NCBI GenBank assembly: GCA_031257095.1
Contig: JAIRPI010000011.1
Coordinates: forward strand, 62,001 to 126,000
Length of the DNA stretch: 64,000 bases
DNA from: Mycoplasmataceae bacterium
GTDB lineage: Bacteria > Bacillota_I > Bacilli_A > Mycoplasmatales > Mycoplasmoidaceae
Reading direction: 5' to 3'
Each line of letters starts with the position of its first letter. Position 1 is the first letter of the stretch. Below the pieces are notes generated by a model. That model saw only the letters and a program-made list of their open reading frames with translations. It was not told where the DNA came from and ran no database searches. Both the position numbers and the translations under genes were made by a program. This document shows positions 52,139-64,000 of the stretch, piece by piece.

Positions 52139-52495
52139 ATGTCGTTTATCAATAAGCCAGGAAAAACATCAAGTTGAAGACAAATGGTTATTCGCCAACA
52201 AGTTAGCGATGTTTTTGCTTATGGAGCAATTAAAACTACTTTTACTAAAGCGAAAGAAACACAACGCCATGTTGATCGTATTATTACGTTAGCGAAGAAA
52301 AATACACTTGATGCGAAACGTCGTATTCTAAGTATTATTTTAAACACTACTAAAGTTTCACAAGAAGACTTACTGAAAAAGATCTTAGAAATCGCAAAAA
52401 AATATGCGACAAGAAAAGGTGGTTATACGCGAGTAGCACGTCTTAACAACCGCGCTGGTGATAACACACAAGTTGCATTATTAGAATTAGTGTAA
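52139..52495 (+). CDS. rplQ: 50S ribosomal protein L17
   Basis: 118 residues. KTSSWRQMVIRQQVSDVF, RIITLAKKNTLDAKR and the GGYTRVARLNNRAGDN end are typical. Last gene of the ribosomal cluster. Confidence 0.96.
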
Positions 52496-52518
52496 TAATT
52501 ATTAACATAAATTATTAC
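52492..52518 (+). terminator. Possible weak hairpin after rplQ
   Basis: GTAATAATT pairs perfectly with AATTATTAC across a 9-base loop and includes the rplQ stop codon. All but two pairs are A-T and no U-run follows, so termination is uncertain. Confidence 0.25.
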
Positions 52519-52525
52519 AATTATT

Positions 52526-52531
52526 TATAAT
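52526..52531 (+). promoter_or_regulatory. -10 box of pfkA (leaderless)
   Basis: TATAAT, 8 bases before ATG 52540. Confidence 0.55.
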
Positions 52532-52539
52532 AGTTAGAT

Positions 52540-53520
52540 ATGAAAATAGCTATTCTTGCATCTGGAGGAAATTCACCAGGGATGAATAACATTATTGTTG
52601 GATTAGTTAAAGCGGCTAACGAGCACAAAATTGAATCGTGATTAATTTATGATGGTTACGATGGCATCTTACAAAATAAATTTGTTAAAGCTGATTTAAG
52701 ATATCTTGAGGAGTTTATCACTAGAGGTAATGTTATTATTGGTTCTTCACGATCTAAAACATTTTACGACATTGAAGTTAAAAAGAAAGCGGTTAAAGCG
52801 TTAAAACAAAAAAAGATCGATGTGTTGATTGTTCTTGGCGGTGATGGTTCATATAATGGTGCTGCGCAATTAGCTAAGTTAGGAATGAAAGTAATGTGTT
52901 TACCAGGAACAATTGATAATGATATCGCTAGCACTAACACAACCATTGGTTTTTTCACTTGTTTGAATACGATTGTTAGCCACATTGATGCTTTACGTGA
53001 TAGCTTTGAATCACATAGTGGTATTTGTTTTGTTGAAGTTATGGGACGAGGTCATAGCGATCTTGCTGTCCGTTGTGGGATTGCCACTTGTGCTGAAGCC
53101 ATTATTACTAACAAAAACATTTTAACAACCCAAGACTTTATTGATATTGCTAACCAAACATGGAAAAATGGTAAACGTTCATGCATATTCGTTATTACCG
53201 AACAAATCTATGGTAAAAACAATCTTCCCCCATTAGCCCAAATTGCTAATAGTGTTGAAGAAGCTACCGGTCGTACAACAAGAATAAACGTCGTAGGCCA
53301 CGCACAACGTGGTGGGGTAGTAGCAGCGATTGACCGTTATTGAGCAATTGTTATGGCACGTCATTGCATCGAATGCATTGTTGCTAAAAAATTTAATAAA
53401 GCTATTGGTGAAGTTAATCGTAAAGTTAGTGATATTGACATTCAAGTAGCGGTTAATCTTCCAAAAAAGCCAGAAAGTTTTATTCTTGTAAAACAATTTG
53501 AAGAAATGAATAAGAATTAG
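52540..53520 (+). CDS. pfkA: 6-phosphofructokinase
   Basis: 326 residues. ILASGGNSPGMNN, IVLGGDGSYNGA (ATP loop), PGTIDNDI with the catalytic Asp, EVMGRGHSDLA, and C-terminal GHAQRGG. The MGR-GHSDLA segment departs from the common MGRxxGdlA. It precedes pyk by 3 bases, a glycolytic operon. Confidence 0.94.
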
Positions 53521-53523
53521 AAA

Positions 53524-55050
53524 ATGGAAAGTGTTGTTAGGATTAAACGTTATTATAAAAGGACCAAGATCATTGCCACCATGGGGCCAGCTATCACGCA
53601 AAAGCTTTGAGATTACAAAGCCTTTAATGATCCAACAAACGCTGACGTAAAAAAACTAGCCTATGAAAAAATGGAAGGCGTTATTATGTCAGGCGTGACT
53701 TGTTGTCGTTTAAATTTTAGTCATGGTTCATACGATGAACACCAAATAAGAATTGATCTTGCACGAGAAATTGCTAAAAAAACTAAACGTAACATTAGCA
53801 TTATGCTTGACACCAAAGGGCCAGAGATTAGAGTTGGCAAGATTGATAACGGCCCAGTTCCTATTAAAAAAAATAGTGAAGTTGTCATTTATACGACAAC
53901 TGATATTGTTGGTAATGCTAATAAATTTAGTGTTAGTGATTCCACTAATACTTACAACATGGCTAACGATGTTAGTGATGATGATATTGTTTTAGTTGAT
54001 GACGGTAAATTACAATTAAAAATTTCTAGTGTTGATGCGAAAAAAGGAATCATTAAAACGATTGCCTTGAACGATCACTATATTAATGATAAAAAACGCA
54101 TTAATTTACCTGGCGTAGAGTATTCAATTCCTTTTTTATCAAAGAAAGATCGAGAAGATATTTTATACGGCATTAAAAATAAAGTTGATTATATTGCTGC
54201 TAGTTTCGTTAATAGCGCCAAAAATGTTAATGAAATTAGAGATTTTCTAAAAGAAAATCATGGCGAATTTATTCAAATAATTTCAAAAATAGAATCAACT
54301 AATGCTATTAAAAATATTGATGAAATTTTAGCAGCTAGCGATGGAATTATGGTGGCCCGTGGTGATTTAGCTTTAGAAATTCCTTATTATGATGTTCCTT
54401 ATTGGCAAAAATATATTATTCGTAAGTGTCGTTTAATTGGTAAACCCGTAATCATTGCTACGCAAATGCTTGATTCACTAGAAAGAAACATTCAACCAAC
54501 AAGAGCCGAAGTGACTGATGTATATTTTGCAGTTGACCGTGGGGCTGATTGTACAATGTTATCAGGTGAATCAGCCCAAGGTCAATTTCCCGTTGAAGCA
54601 GTTTATACAATGCGCCGCATTAATAAACGAAGTGAATTATTATTTGATTACCAACGATCAATAAAATGATATTTTAAGAAAAATAAATACTTCCCAAAGT
54701 ATGCTAGAAAAACAGCAATTAAAATTGCCAAAGAATGTTTACCATTTGGTGAAGCAGTAGCACCAACATTTAAATACAACTTTGTTGTAATTTTCTCAAA
54801 CGATCAAACACTTATTCAAGCAATCTCTAATATTCGTCCTGCTGCTACAATTATTGTTATTACCGATCAAAAAGAATTATTAACCAGGTTTGGGATTAAC
54901 TACGCCATTCAAACCCATTACGTTGAGAATTTAGCACAAGCGATGAACGATTATAAAGCTATTTCACGAAGTGCCGTTAATCGTTTTGAACCAGAAGAAA
55001 AACAAGCAATCGCATTTATTAATAATAAATTTAAAACAATTAATGAATAA
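53524..55050 (+). CDS. pyk: Pyruvate kinase
   Basis: 508 residues. KIIATMGPA start, RLNFSHGSYDEH, MLDTKGPEIRVG, the active-site block IQIISKIESTNAIKNIDEIL and MVARGDLALEIP, GKPVIIATQMLDS, and a C-terminal allosteric domain. Overlaps nfo by 8 bases. Confidence 0.95.
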
Positions 55051-55909
55051 TCTACTTCTTGGTTGTCATGTTTCAATGAAAAAACCTGATTATTTATTAG
55101 GTTCGCTTCATGAAGCTCTAAGTTATGGAGCAAATTGTTTTATGATTTACAATGGCGCACCGCAAAATATTGTTCGCGCACCAATTGATACTTTAAAAAT
55201 CACAGAATTTCAACACGTTTGCAAGCAAAACAACATTGACTTAGCCAACGTTATTGTTCATGCACCATACATTATTAATTTGGCAACCAAGGATGCAAAC
55301 AAACATAAATTTGCGATTAATATTTTAATGGATGAAATTAAACGAACCAACGCTATTGGTTGTAAATATTTAGTAGTTCATCCAGGTAATGCGATTGGCA
55401 TAACAAAACAAGAAGCAATATGCAATATTGCTAGCGTTATTAATCATGTGCATAAACATAATGAAAATGTAATACTGTGTTTAGAAACAATGAGCGGCAA
55501 AGGTAGTGAAGTTGGGATTAGTTTTGATGAACTAGCACAGATCATAAAACTAGTTGACAACAAACACCTTATTGGTGTTTGTTTAGACACATGCCATATA
55601 AACGATGCGGGTTATAAAGTTAATAAGTTTGATGAGTTGTTAAATGAATTCGATAAAATAATTGGGTTAAAATATCTTAAAGTAATTCATTTAAATGATT
55701 CGAAGAATCTTTGTGGATCACGTAGTGATCGTCACGAAAATATCGGTTATGGAACAATAGGATTTAATAATTTATTATCTGTTGTTTATCATCACAAACT
55801 TCTCCACTTACCTAAAATATTAGAAACACCATATTTTAGTGATAAACCACCATATAAATATGAGATTGAAATGATAAGACAAAAGAAGTTTATAAAGTTT
55901 AAAGATTAG
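55043..55909 (+). CDS. nfo: Endonuclease IV (AP endonuclease)
   Basis: 288 residues, TIM-barrel base-excision repair nuclease. Zinc-site segments include IVHAPYIINLA, YLVVHPGNAIG, CLETMSGKGSEVG, CLDTCHINDAGY, VIHLNDSKN and ILETPYF. The start ATG 55043 lies within the last codons of pyk. Confidence 0.94.
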   Translation: MNNLLLGCHVSMKKPDYLLGSLHEALSYGANCFMIYNGAPQNIVRAPIDTLKITEFQHVCKQNNIDLANVIVHAPYIINLATKDANKHKFAINILMDEIKRTNAIGCKYLVVHPGNAIGITKQEAICNIASVINHVHKHNENVILCLETMSGKGSEVGISFDELAQIIKLVDNKHLIGVCLDTCHINDAGYKVNKFDELLNEFDKIIGLKYLKVIHLNDSKNLCGSRSDRHENIGYGTIGFNNLLSVVYHHKLLHLPKILETPYFSDKPPYKYEIEMIRQKKFIKFKD

Positions 55910-55994
55910 TGCGCTATTTTATTTAATTTAAAAGTTTTTTGAATATTTTACCTGTTTTTCTTGTAAATATACATGAAGGAGTAAAGAAAAAAAC

Positions 55995-56270
55995 ATGACA
56001 AAACCAATAAAATACCGTGTCATCTCGTTTAAAGATGATATAATAATATTGCAAAGAATGACTGGTGATGTAATTAAACCTGGTGTAAAAAAGAAACCAT
56101 TACGTGAAATTGTAATGTCCATACAAGAGGCCGTAAGTTCTTTACAAGCAACTGTAATGGCCTTACAAGAAGCTGTGATTAGAGGCTTTAAAGAAGTAAA
56201 TGATCGGATGACAAATCTTGAGAATAGATTAGACACAGTTATCAGACTTAATAATTTACGAACTGAGTAA
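55995..56270 (+). CDS. Small coiled-coil protein related in layout to the paralog family (91 aa)
   Basis: 91 residues: a different head (MTKPIKYRVISFKDDIIILQ) and a C-terminal coiled coil (IQEAVSSLQATVMALQEAV; NDRMTNLENRLDTVIRLNN). Its head is not alignable with copies A-F. Its upstream 30 bases share TTCTTGTAAATATA and the AAGGAGTAAAGA ribosome site with them. Function unknown; a second subfamily or independent gene under the same control. Confidence 0.6.
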   Translation: MTKPIKYRVISFKDDIIILQRMTGDVIKPGVKKKPLREIVMSIQEAVSSLQATVMALQEAVIRGFKEVNDRMTNLENRLDTVIRLNNLRTE

Positions 56271-56334
56271 TTAAAAGCTGAAATTAATAAACTGCTATTT
56301 TATAAATCATAATATTTATTTAATAATTAAATAG

Positions 56335-58743
56335 ATGTACAATCATATCACTTGTGAAGCTAAATGAATTAAACAATGAGAAGAGACACGATTAAATCAA
56401 TTTAGATTCACCAACGCTGATAAGAAGTATTACATATTGGATATGTTCCCATATCCTAGCGCGAGTGGGTTGCATATCGGACACGCCCGTAGCTATACAA
56501 TAAGCGATATTATTGCTCGTTATAAAAAACATTGCGGTTTCAATGTTTTACATCCCATAGGTTGAGATGCTTTTGGACTACCAGCTGAACAATTCGCTAT
56601 TGCGAACAATAAAAACCCACGCAGTTTTAATGAACAAAATATAAATATTTTTCGACAACAATTAAAAAGTTTGGGTTTTTATTATGACTATGATTATGAA
56701 ATAAATACGAGCGATCCAAAATATTACCAATGAACACAATGAATATTTTGCCAATTAGTTAAAAGCAATCTCGCCCATTTAAAAGAAGTTGATGTTAACT
56801 GGTGTGAGCAACTAGGAACTGTTCTTGCTAATGATGAAATCATCATCAAGAACGATAAGATGTTTTCTGAGCGTGGCAATTATCCTGTCATTAAGAAAAA
56901 ACAAAAACAATGAGTAATTGACATCACCAAGTATGCGGCTAGGTTAGCGAAAGATCTTGAACCACTAACGTGGGATGATTCAATTAAACTACCTCAACAG
57001 CAATGAATTGGTCTATCTTCTGGTTGTTTAGTTGAATTTAAGACAACTAACAGTGTTGATATCCATGTTTATACGACTCGTCCCGATACAATTTATGGCG
57101 TTGGGTTTATCGCCATTGCTCCCGAGAATAAGTTAATTGATAAAATAACCGCTTCTACCCATGCACACGAAGTCAAAGAATATATTACGCGTGCGAAAGA
57201 GAAAACCGAATTACAACGTAAAGAAGATAAAAATAAAACCGGAGTTTTTACTGGAACATACGCCATTAATCCGTGTAACGAACAAAAAATACCAATATAT
57301 GTTGCTGATTATGTTCTAAATGATTACGCGACCGGAATGATTATGGGTGTGCCCGCACACGATCAACGCGACTATGATTTTGCAATTAAATATCAATTAC
57401 CAATAGTTAAAGTTATCGATAATTCTTTTGATAATTGCGCATACGAAGGTGATGGTAAACACATTAATTCGCCACTTATCAATGGATTAAATATTAAAGA
57501 AGCAACTAAAAAAATAATTAATTATTTAATTGAAAATAAAATTGGTAGTGAACAACAACAAACAAAACTACACGATTGAATCTTTAGTCGTCAGCGTTAT
57601 TGAGGCGAACCATTTCCGATTCTCTTTACTAATAAAGATGAATATGTTGTTGCTGATTTAAAAGATTTGCCAATCGTTTTACCTGAATTAGATGATTATC
57701 GCCCCGATCATTCTGGCTTACCACCACTAGCTAGAGCCCATGCGTGATCAAAAGTATTAATTAATAATAAACAATATACACGTGAATTATCAACTATGCC
57801 TGGAAGCGCAGGTTCAAGTTGATACTTCTTAGCATACTTAATGAAAAACCCTGATGGTTCATACTTGCCGATTGATAGCAAAGAGGCCATTGAGCGCTTC
57901 AATAAATGGATGCCAGTGGATTTGTATGTCGGTGGTAACGAACACGCTACCGGCCATTGTTTATATGCTCGCTTTTGACATAAATTCCTTCACGACCTCA
58001 AACTAACAAAGCATCCTGAACCATTTGCTAGATGCATTGATCATGGAATAATTTTAGGGCCCGATGGTAATCGCATGTCTAAATCAAAAGGAAATGTTAT
58101 TAACCCAATCGATATTATTAATACGCATGGCGCAGATGCTTTAAGATTATATAGCGCATTTATTGGCCCAATTAATGGAACGTTTCCGTGAAATCCAAGC
58201 GGATTAGATGGAATGAGAAAATGATTGGAACGTGTTTATCGTTTATTTGACGGGGCAATTAGTATTAACGATAAAGTAAGTAAAGACACCATTCGCGCGT
58301 ATCATACTTTTATTAAGAATGCTACACAGTACATGGAAGAATTTAAATTAAATCTTGTCGTTAGTCAAATGATGATTTTTACTAACCATTGTTATGAAAC
58401 GAAAAATATTAGTAAACTAATGTTAAGTAGTTTAGTTATTATCTTAAGTTGTTTTAGTCCATTTATTGCCGAAGAATTATGACACAATAATCTCGGCAAT
58501 AAAGATTCGGTTGTGACACAACCGTGGCCAACCTATGATGAAAAGCTAACACAAGTTACCGAAATAACCTTACCAATTCAAATTAATGGCAAACTTAAGG
58601 CAACTATTAAAGTAGCGATAGATACTTCTGAACAAGAAGTAGTTGCGTTAGCGAAACAGGAACAACATATTAGCGAATTGTTAAAAGGTAAGATAAAAAA
58701 AGTTATTTATATTAAAAATAAAATTCTTAATTTTATTATTTAA
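56335..58743 (+). CDS. leuS: Leucyl-tRNA synthetase
   Basis: 802 residues. Class I HIGH motif ([10 protein letters not shown]) near residue 47, editing (CP1) domain with [12 protein letters not shown] and [20 protein letters not shown] near residue 582, and anticodon-binding end. Many Trp codons are TGA. The -10 region is not clear (TAATAAT-like stretch before the ATG). Confidence 0.96.
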
Positions 58744-58786
58744 TTACTTAGTTATTTCTACTATCAGAACATCTCAAAAAAATAAA

Positions 58787-58813
58787 TTAGCACTCTTTGT
58801 ATTAAAGTGCTAA
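58787..58813 (+). promoter_or_regulatory. CIRCE element (HrcA operator)
   Basis: TTAGCACTC, 9-base spacer, AAGTGCTAA: the consensus inverted repeat with one mismatch (AAGTGCTAA for GAGTGCTAA). It lies just upstream of the dnaK -10 box, so HrcA repression of dnaK is expected. hrcA is not in the window. Confidence 0.92.
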
Positions 58814-58821
58814 TTTTGTTA

Positions 58822-60619
<1,798 letters not shown>

Positions 60620-60620
<1 letters not shown>

Positions 60621-61261
60621 TGACTTACAATCATTATATTGATCATACTGCTTTAAAAGCGACTACTACCAAGCAGGAAATAGAAACATTATGTGCAGAA
60701 GCAAAAGAACATAAGTTTGCTTCAGTATGTGTAAACCCATGTTTTGTCCCTTTGTGTAAAAAGTTATTAGAAGGAACAAAAGTAAATGTTTGTACGGTGA
60801 TTGGTTTTCCTTTAGGTGCAAACGGCACTTCGACAAAAGTCTTTGAAATTACTAAGGCGATTAGCGAAGGTGCGACAGAAATCGACATGGTAATGAACAT
60901 TTCATTATTTAAATCTCATCAATACGATGAAGTTATTAATGAAATTAAAATGTGCAAAACTGCATGTTCCAATGCGATTCTAAAAGTTATTGTTGAAACA
61001 TGTTATTTAGACGATGAAGAAAAAAAACAAGCAGTGGCATGTGTTAAACGCGCTGGAGCTGATTTTATTAAAACTTCTACTGGTTTTGGCCCGAGCGGAG
61101 CAACGGTTAAAGACATTCAATTATTTAAGAAATATGCTGGTAAAGGATTAAAAATAAAAGCATCGGGTGGGATCAACACTCATGCGCAAATGGTAGAATT
61201 GATTAAAGCTGGTGCCAATCGAATTGGCACAAGCAAAGGAACATTAATTTATAAGAAATAA
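60620..61261 (+). CDS. deoC: Deoxyribose-phosphate aldolase
   Basis: 213 residues. Cleaves deoxyribose 5-phosphate to glyceraldehyde 3-phosphate and acetaldehyde. Schiff-base Lys151 in FIKTSTGF, second Lys180 in IKASGGI, and IDMVMN near residue 90. The start overlaps the dnaK stop (TAATG), implying translational coupling. Confidence 0.95.
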
Positions 61262-61266
61262 AAAAT

Positions 61267-62571
61267 ATGATAAATATATTTACATTAATTGAGAAGAAAA
61301 AACACAAACAGGAACTAACCAAACAAGAGATTGATTACTTTGTTGATAATTACGTAAAAACTAATACTATTCATGATTATCAAGCAAGTGCTTTATTAAT
61401 GGCCATTTGTCTTAATGGTTTAAGTCGCAAGGAAACATTTTTTCTTACCGACGCCTACGTTCGTAGTGGAAAAACATACGACTATAAAAAATACTTATCG
61501 CCAGTCATTGATAAACATTCACTAGGTGGTGTGGGGGATAAAGTATCATTAATCTTTGCCCCAATCATTTGCGCTTTAGGTATTGGTGTAGCAAAGATAT
61601 CGGGAAAAGGCCTAGGTTGAACTGGTGGAACAATTGATAAATGTAATTCAGTAGGTATTAATTGTAATATTTCTGAACAACAAGCAATTTCGTCTTTAAA
61701 GAAAAATAAAATGTTCATTACTACGCAAACTGCCGATTTAGTTCCAGCTGATAAAAAAATCTATGATTTACGTAATGCAACTAGTTGTGTAGATAGTGAT
61801 GGATTAGTTGCTGCTAGTGTCGTTAGTAAAAAAATAGCACTTAAATCCGACTATGTTTATCTAGATGTTAAAGTTGGTGATGGTGGACTTATTGGTAAAT
61901 ATGAAAAAGCATTAAATCTATCAAAATTAATGCTTGATATATTTAAAAGCGCTAACCGCAAAGCGGCCGTTCACATTACCGACATGACCCAACCGCTAGG
62001 ACGTTCTATAGGTAATGCTTTAGAAGTTAAAGCATCTTTAGAATGTTTACTTGGTAAATGAGAAGATGCAAGAACTAAAAAGCTTATTTATGAGTTTGTT
62101 AGTGATGTTTTATTGGACTTTAAAATGTGTAAAGACAAAAAAAGTGCTTATAAAAAAATTGATGAAGTTATTAATAATAAAAAAGCATACAATCAATTTA
62201 TTGATTGAGCAGCAACTAATGGAGCGAATAAACAAAAACTTACTAGCAATTTCTTCAAGCCTAAATACACGGCATTAATTAAAGCTAAGAAAACCGGATA
62301 TGTTTTTTATAAATCGGCTCGGGCTTTTGGTTTAACTTCACTAGAAATAGGGGTTGGTAAAAAAACTATTACCTCAAATGTCGATTTTATGGCTGGTATT
62401 TATTTAAATAAAATTAGTAGTGAAAAGGCAAATAAAGGCGATACAATAATGACTGTTTATTCAAGTAACCCCATTTCGCAAGCAGTCATTAAATCGTTAG
62501 AAGATAACATAGAATATTTAGCAAAACCAAAAACGCTACCACCAATAATTTATAAAGTATTACATAACTAA
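61267..62571 (+). CDS. deoA: Pyrimidine-nucleoside (thymidine) phosphorylase, divergent
   Basis: 434 residues with the family layout. It differs at signature positions: DKHSLGGVGDK for DKHSTGGVGDK, SGKGLGWTGGTIDK for the usual RGLGHTGGT, and VDSDGLVAASVVSKK for the usual VxSIPLIASSIMSKK. The binding Ser and Lys of SKK are kept, as are the DKHS His and the Arg of LRNATSCVD. Start ATG 61267 is 5 bases after deoC. It probably acts with deoC, but the specificity may be altered. Confidence 0.85.
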
Positions 62572-62589
62572 AAATAAATCTTTGTATTT

Positions 62590-63861
62590 TTAACTGTTAT
62601 GATACTTATTTAATTGTTGATAGAATTGCTTGACTTGGTTAGAAACTTTAATTTGTTGTGGATTAAAGTTAATAACTTTAAGGTTTTTAAGATTACGTAC
62701 TCTTGATAAAGCAACGTACAATTGACCACAAGCAAATATGCCTTCACAATCAATAATTGCACTATCTAGTGTTAAACCTTGGCTTTTATGGATTGTTAAT
62801 GCATATGCAGGTAGCAGCGGTACTTGCTTGAATTTTGCTTTTGGTCGGCCATCAAATCCTAAACGACACCAAACATAGCGACGTAATTTTATTACTTCGT
62901 TGTTGTGGTCGAAACGGACACTAACTATATAATTGGCTTGATCACAACCAACAACTGTCCCAGTTGAACCATTCATATATCGTTGCTTCTTATCATTAAT
63001 TAAGCAAATTACTCTTGCCCCAACCTTTAAATTTAAAATTTCTCTTGCCAAGCAATCACGAACAATAGCAATTTTATCATGTTTGTATTTTTTATTGCGC
63101 TTCCCTTTAATTTCAGCTTGAAATGAATACATTTTACCGGGAATAGTATTTAAACGCTCCATGTTATATTTTTCGCATTTGTCATTTGTTGCAAAGAAAT
63201 GGGTAACATCTTCGTTAACTTTGTTATTTTTGCATTTCGTTAATATTTTCTTTGCCGATTCATCTCAATGCCCAGTACGAATAGAATTAAGAAATTTAAT
63301 AAAGCTTTCATCAGTTTGTCGGTAAACTTTTGTTAGTTGAATAGTTTTAATATTCGCACTTTTCCAACTTGGCGAATCAAATAATCATTGTTCTTTCTTC
63401 TCTCATGATTTTACTACCGGCTCTAGCTGGTAAAAGTCACCAGTAAATATTAAAACTTTTCCACCAAATGGCTTATCGCATTTGGTAGTTTGTTTCAATA
63501 TTTCATTAATTAACTCAAATGTATCAGCCCTAAGCATCGACACTTCATCAATAATGATATAATCAACCTTGGTCATGCGTTTGGTGATACCCCTAAACAA
63601 AAATGATGATTTCATAAAACCAATATAACCCTTATCACTTCTATTTTGCAACCCCATTAATTTATGAATCGTAATTCCGCCAAGGTTTAAAGCGTTAATT
63701 CCTGTCGTGGAAGTTAAAACAATCTTTTTATTCTCTGCTTTTAGCTTTTCATAAATTTTCTTTAACAAATATGTTTTACCAACCCCAGCAGGGCCTGTAA
63801 TAAACAATGATTGTTTATCATGAACAATTAATTTGATAATCTGTTCAAAATTATATTCCAT
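62590..63861 (-). CDS. Pif1-like superfamily 1 DNA helicase
   Basis: 424 residues. Walker A GPAGVGKT at 23-30, motif Ia TSTTGINALNLGG with THKLMGL-like IHKLMGL, DEVSML (motif II), GDFYQLEPV (motif III), and C-terminal YALTIHKSQGLTLD and YVALSRVR (motifs V-VI). This order matches bacterial Pif1/RecD-like helicases, which unwind forked or structured DNA. Three or more TGA-Trp codons. It starts 7 bases after the stop of an upstream gene on the same strand. Confidence 0.85.
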
Positions 63862-63868
63862 TGATTAA

Positions 63869-64000
63869 TTAGAATTTATTCGGAACAAATTCTTCGTAAA
63901 CTTCGCTAATCGAACCTTTACGGCTATGATAAACATTGATTACTTTTGCTAAATATTTATCTAAACTACAAACAGTTGTGTTTGGAAGATTAACTTCGTT
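63869..64000 (-). CDS. C-terminal end of an unrecognised protein (partial)
   Basis: Forty-three codons enter from the right edge and end at TAA 63869-63871. The visible end reads VCSLDKYLAKVINVYHSRKG and ...SEVYEEFVPNKF. Not recognised. The short gap to the Pif1-like gene suggests one operon. Confidence 0.55.
   Translation of the reverse strand, partial: NEVNLPNTTVCSLDKYLAKVINVYHSRKGSISEVYEEFVPNKF

Overview
The window is a piece of mollicute (Mycoplasma-type) chromosome. The DNA is strongly AT-rich. Nearly every long gene reads through in-frame TGA codons at conserved tryptophan positions, so TGA codes for Trp (translation table 4). The gene order also fits: mraZ-rsmH-ftsA-like-ftsZ, an S10-spc-alpha ribosomal cluster without rpmD (L30), a four-cysteine S14, an ECF transporter module, and sugar-based energy metabolism (ptsI, pfkA, pyk). 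The species cannot be fixed from the sequence. A BspA-like leucine-rich-repeat surface protein and several paralogous surface or coiled-coil proteins suggest a host-associated member. I found no rRNA or tRNA gene, CRISPR array or recognisable insertion sequence.

Layout. Positions 1-4.5 kb are accessory DNA: two copies and a remnant of a small coiled-coil paralog family, then a type III restriction-modification system whose methylase frame is broken and whose nuclease-helicase is intact. From 4.5 to 9.5 kb on the minus strand lie ecfA1-ecfA2-ecfT-truA and pepD. From 9.6 to 15.9 kb are a full-length carB, a beta-propeller lipoprotein, a phase-variable beta-helix surface protein and lemA. From 16 to 27 kb are pepP-rpmG, glyS-dnaG-deoD, a MATE exporter, ptsI, more coiled-coil paralogs and ychF. 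From 27 to 32.8 kb are guaA and the mraZ division cluster. From 32.9 to 46 kb is the S10-spc operon through secY-adk-map-infA. This cluster is interrupted at 46.0-50.1 kb by a surface-protein island, and resumes at 50.2 kb with rpmJ-rpsM-rpsK-rpoA-rplQ. From 52.5 to 64 kb are pfkA-pyk-nfo, another coiled-coil paralog, leuS, CIRCE-controlled dnaK-deoC-deoA, a Pif1-like helicase and a partial gene.

How parts work together. DeoD, DeoA and DeoC salvage nucleosides and feed deoxyribose carbon toward glycolysis (PfkA, Pyk; PtsI for sugar uptake). CarB makes carbamoyl phosphate, but no carA or other pyr gene is in the window. The accessory layer looks built for variation. Three 8-base G/C tracts lie in surface-protein genes. 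Two of them are out of frame by exactly one base, so those genes are OFF in this sequence, while the third is in frame.

A second theme is leaderless expression. At about a dozen first genes a TATAAT-like -10 box ends 6-9 bases before the start codon, with no Shine-Dalgarno site. mraZ (MraZ boxes), dnaK (CIRCE) and the S10 operon (structured leader with two alternative hairpins) keep real 5' leaders, and these are the operons that appear regulated.
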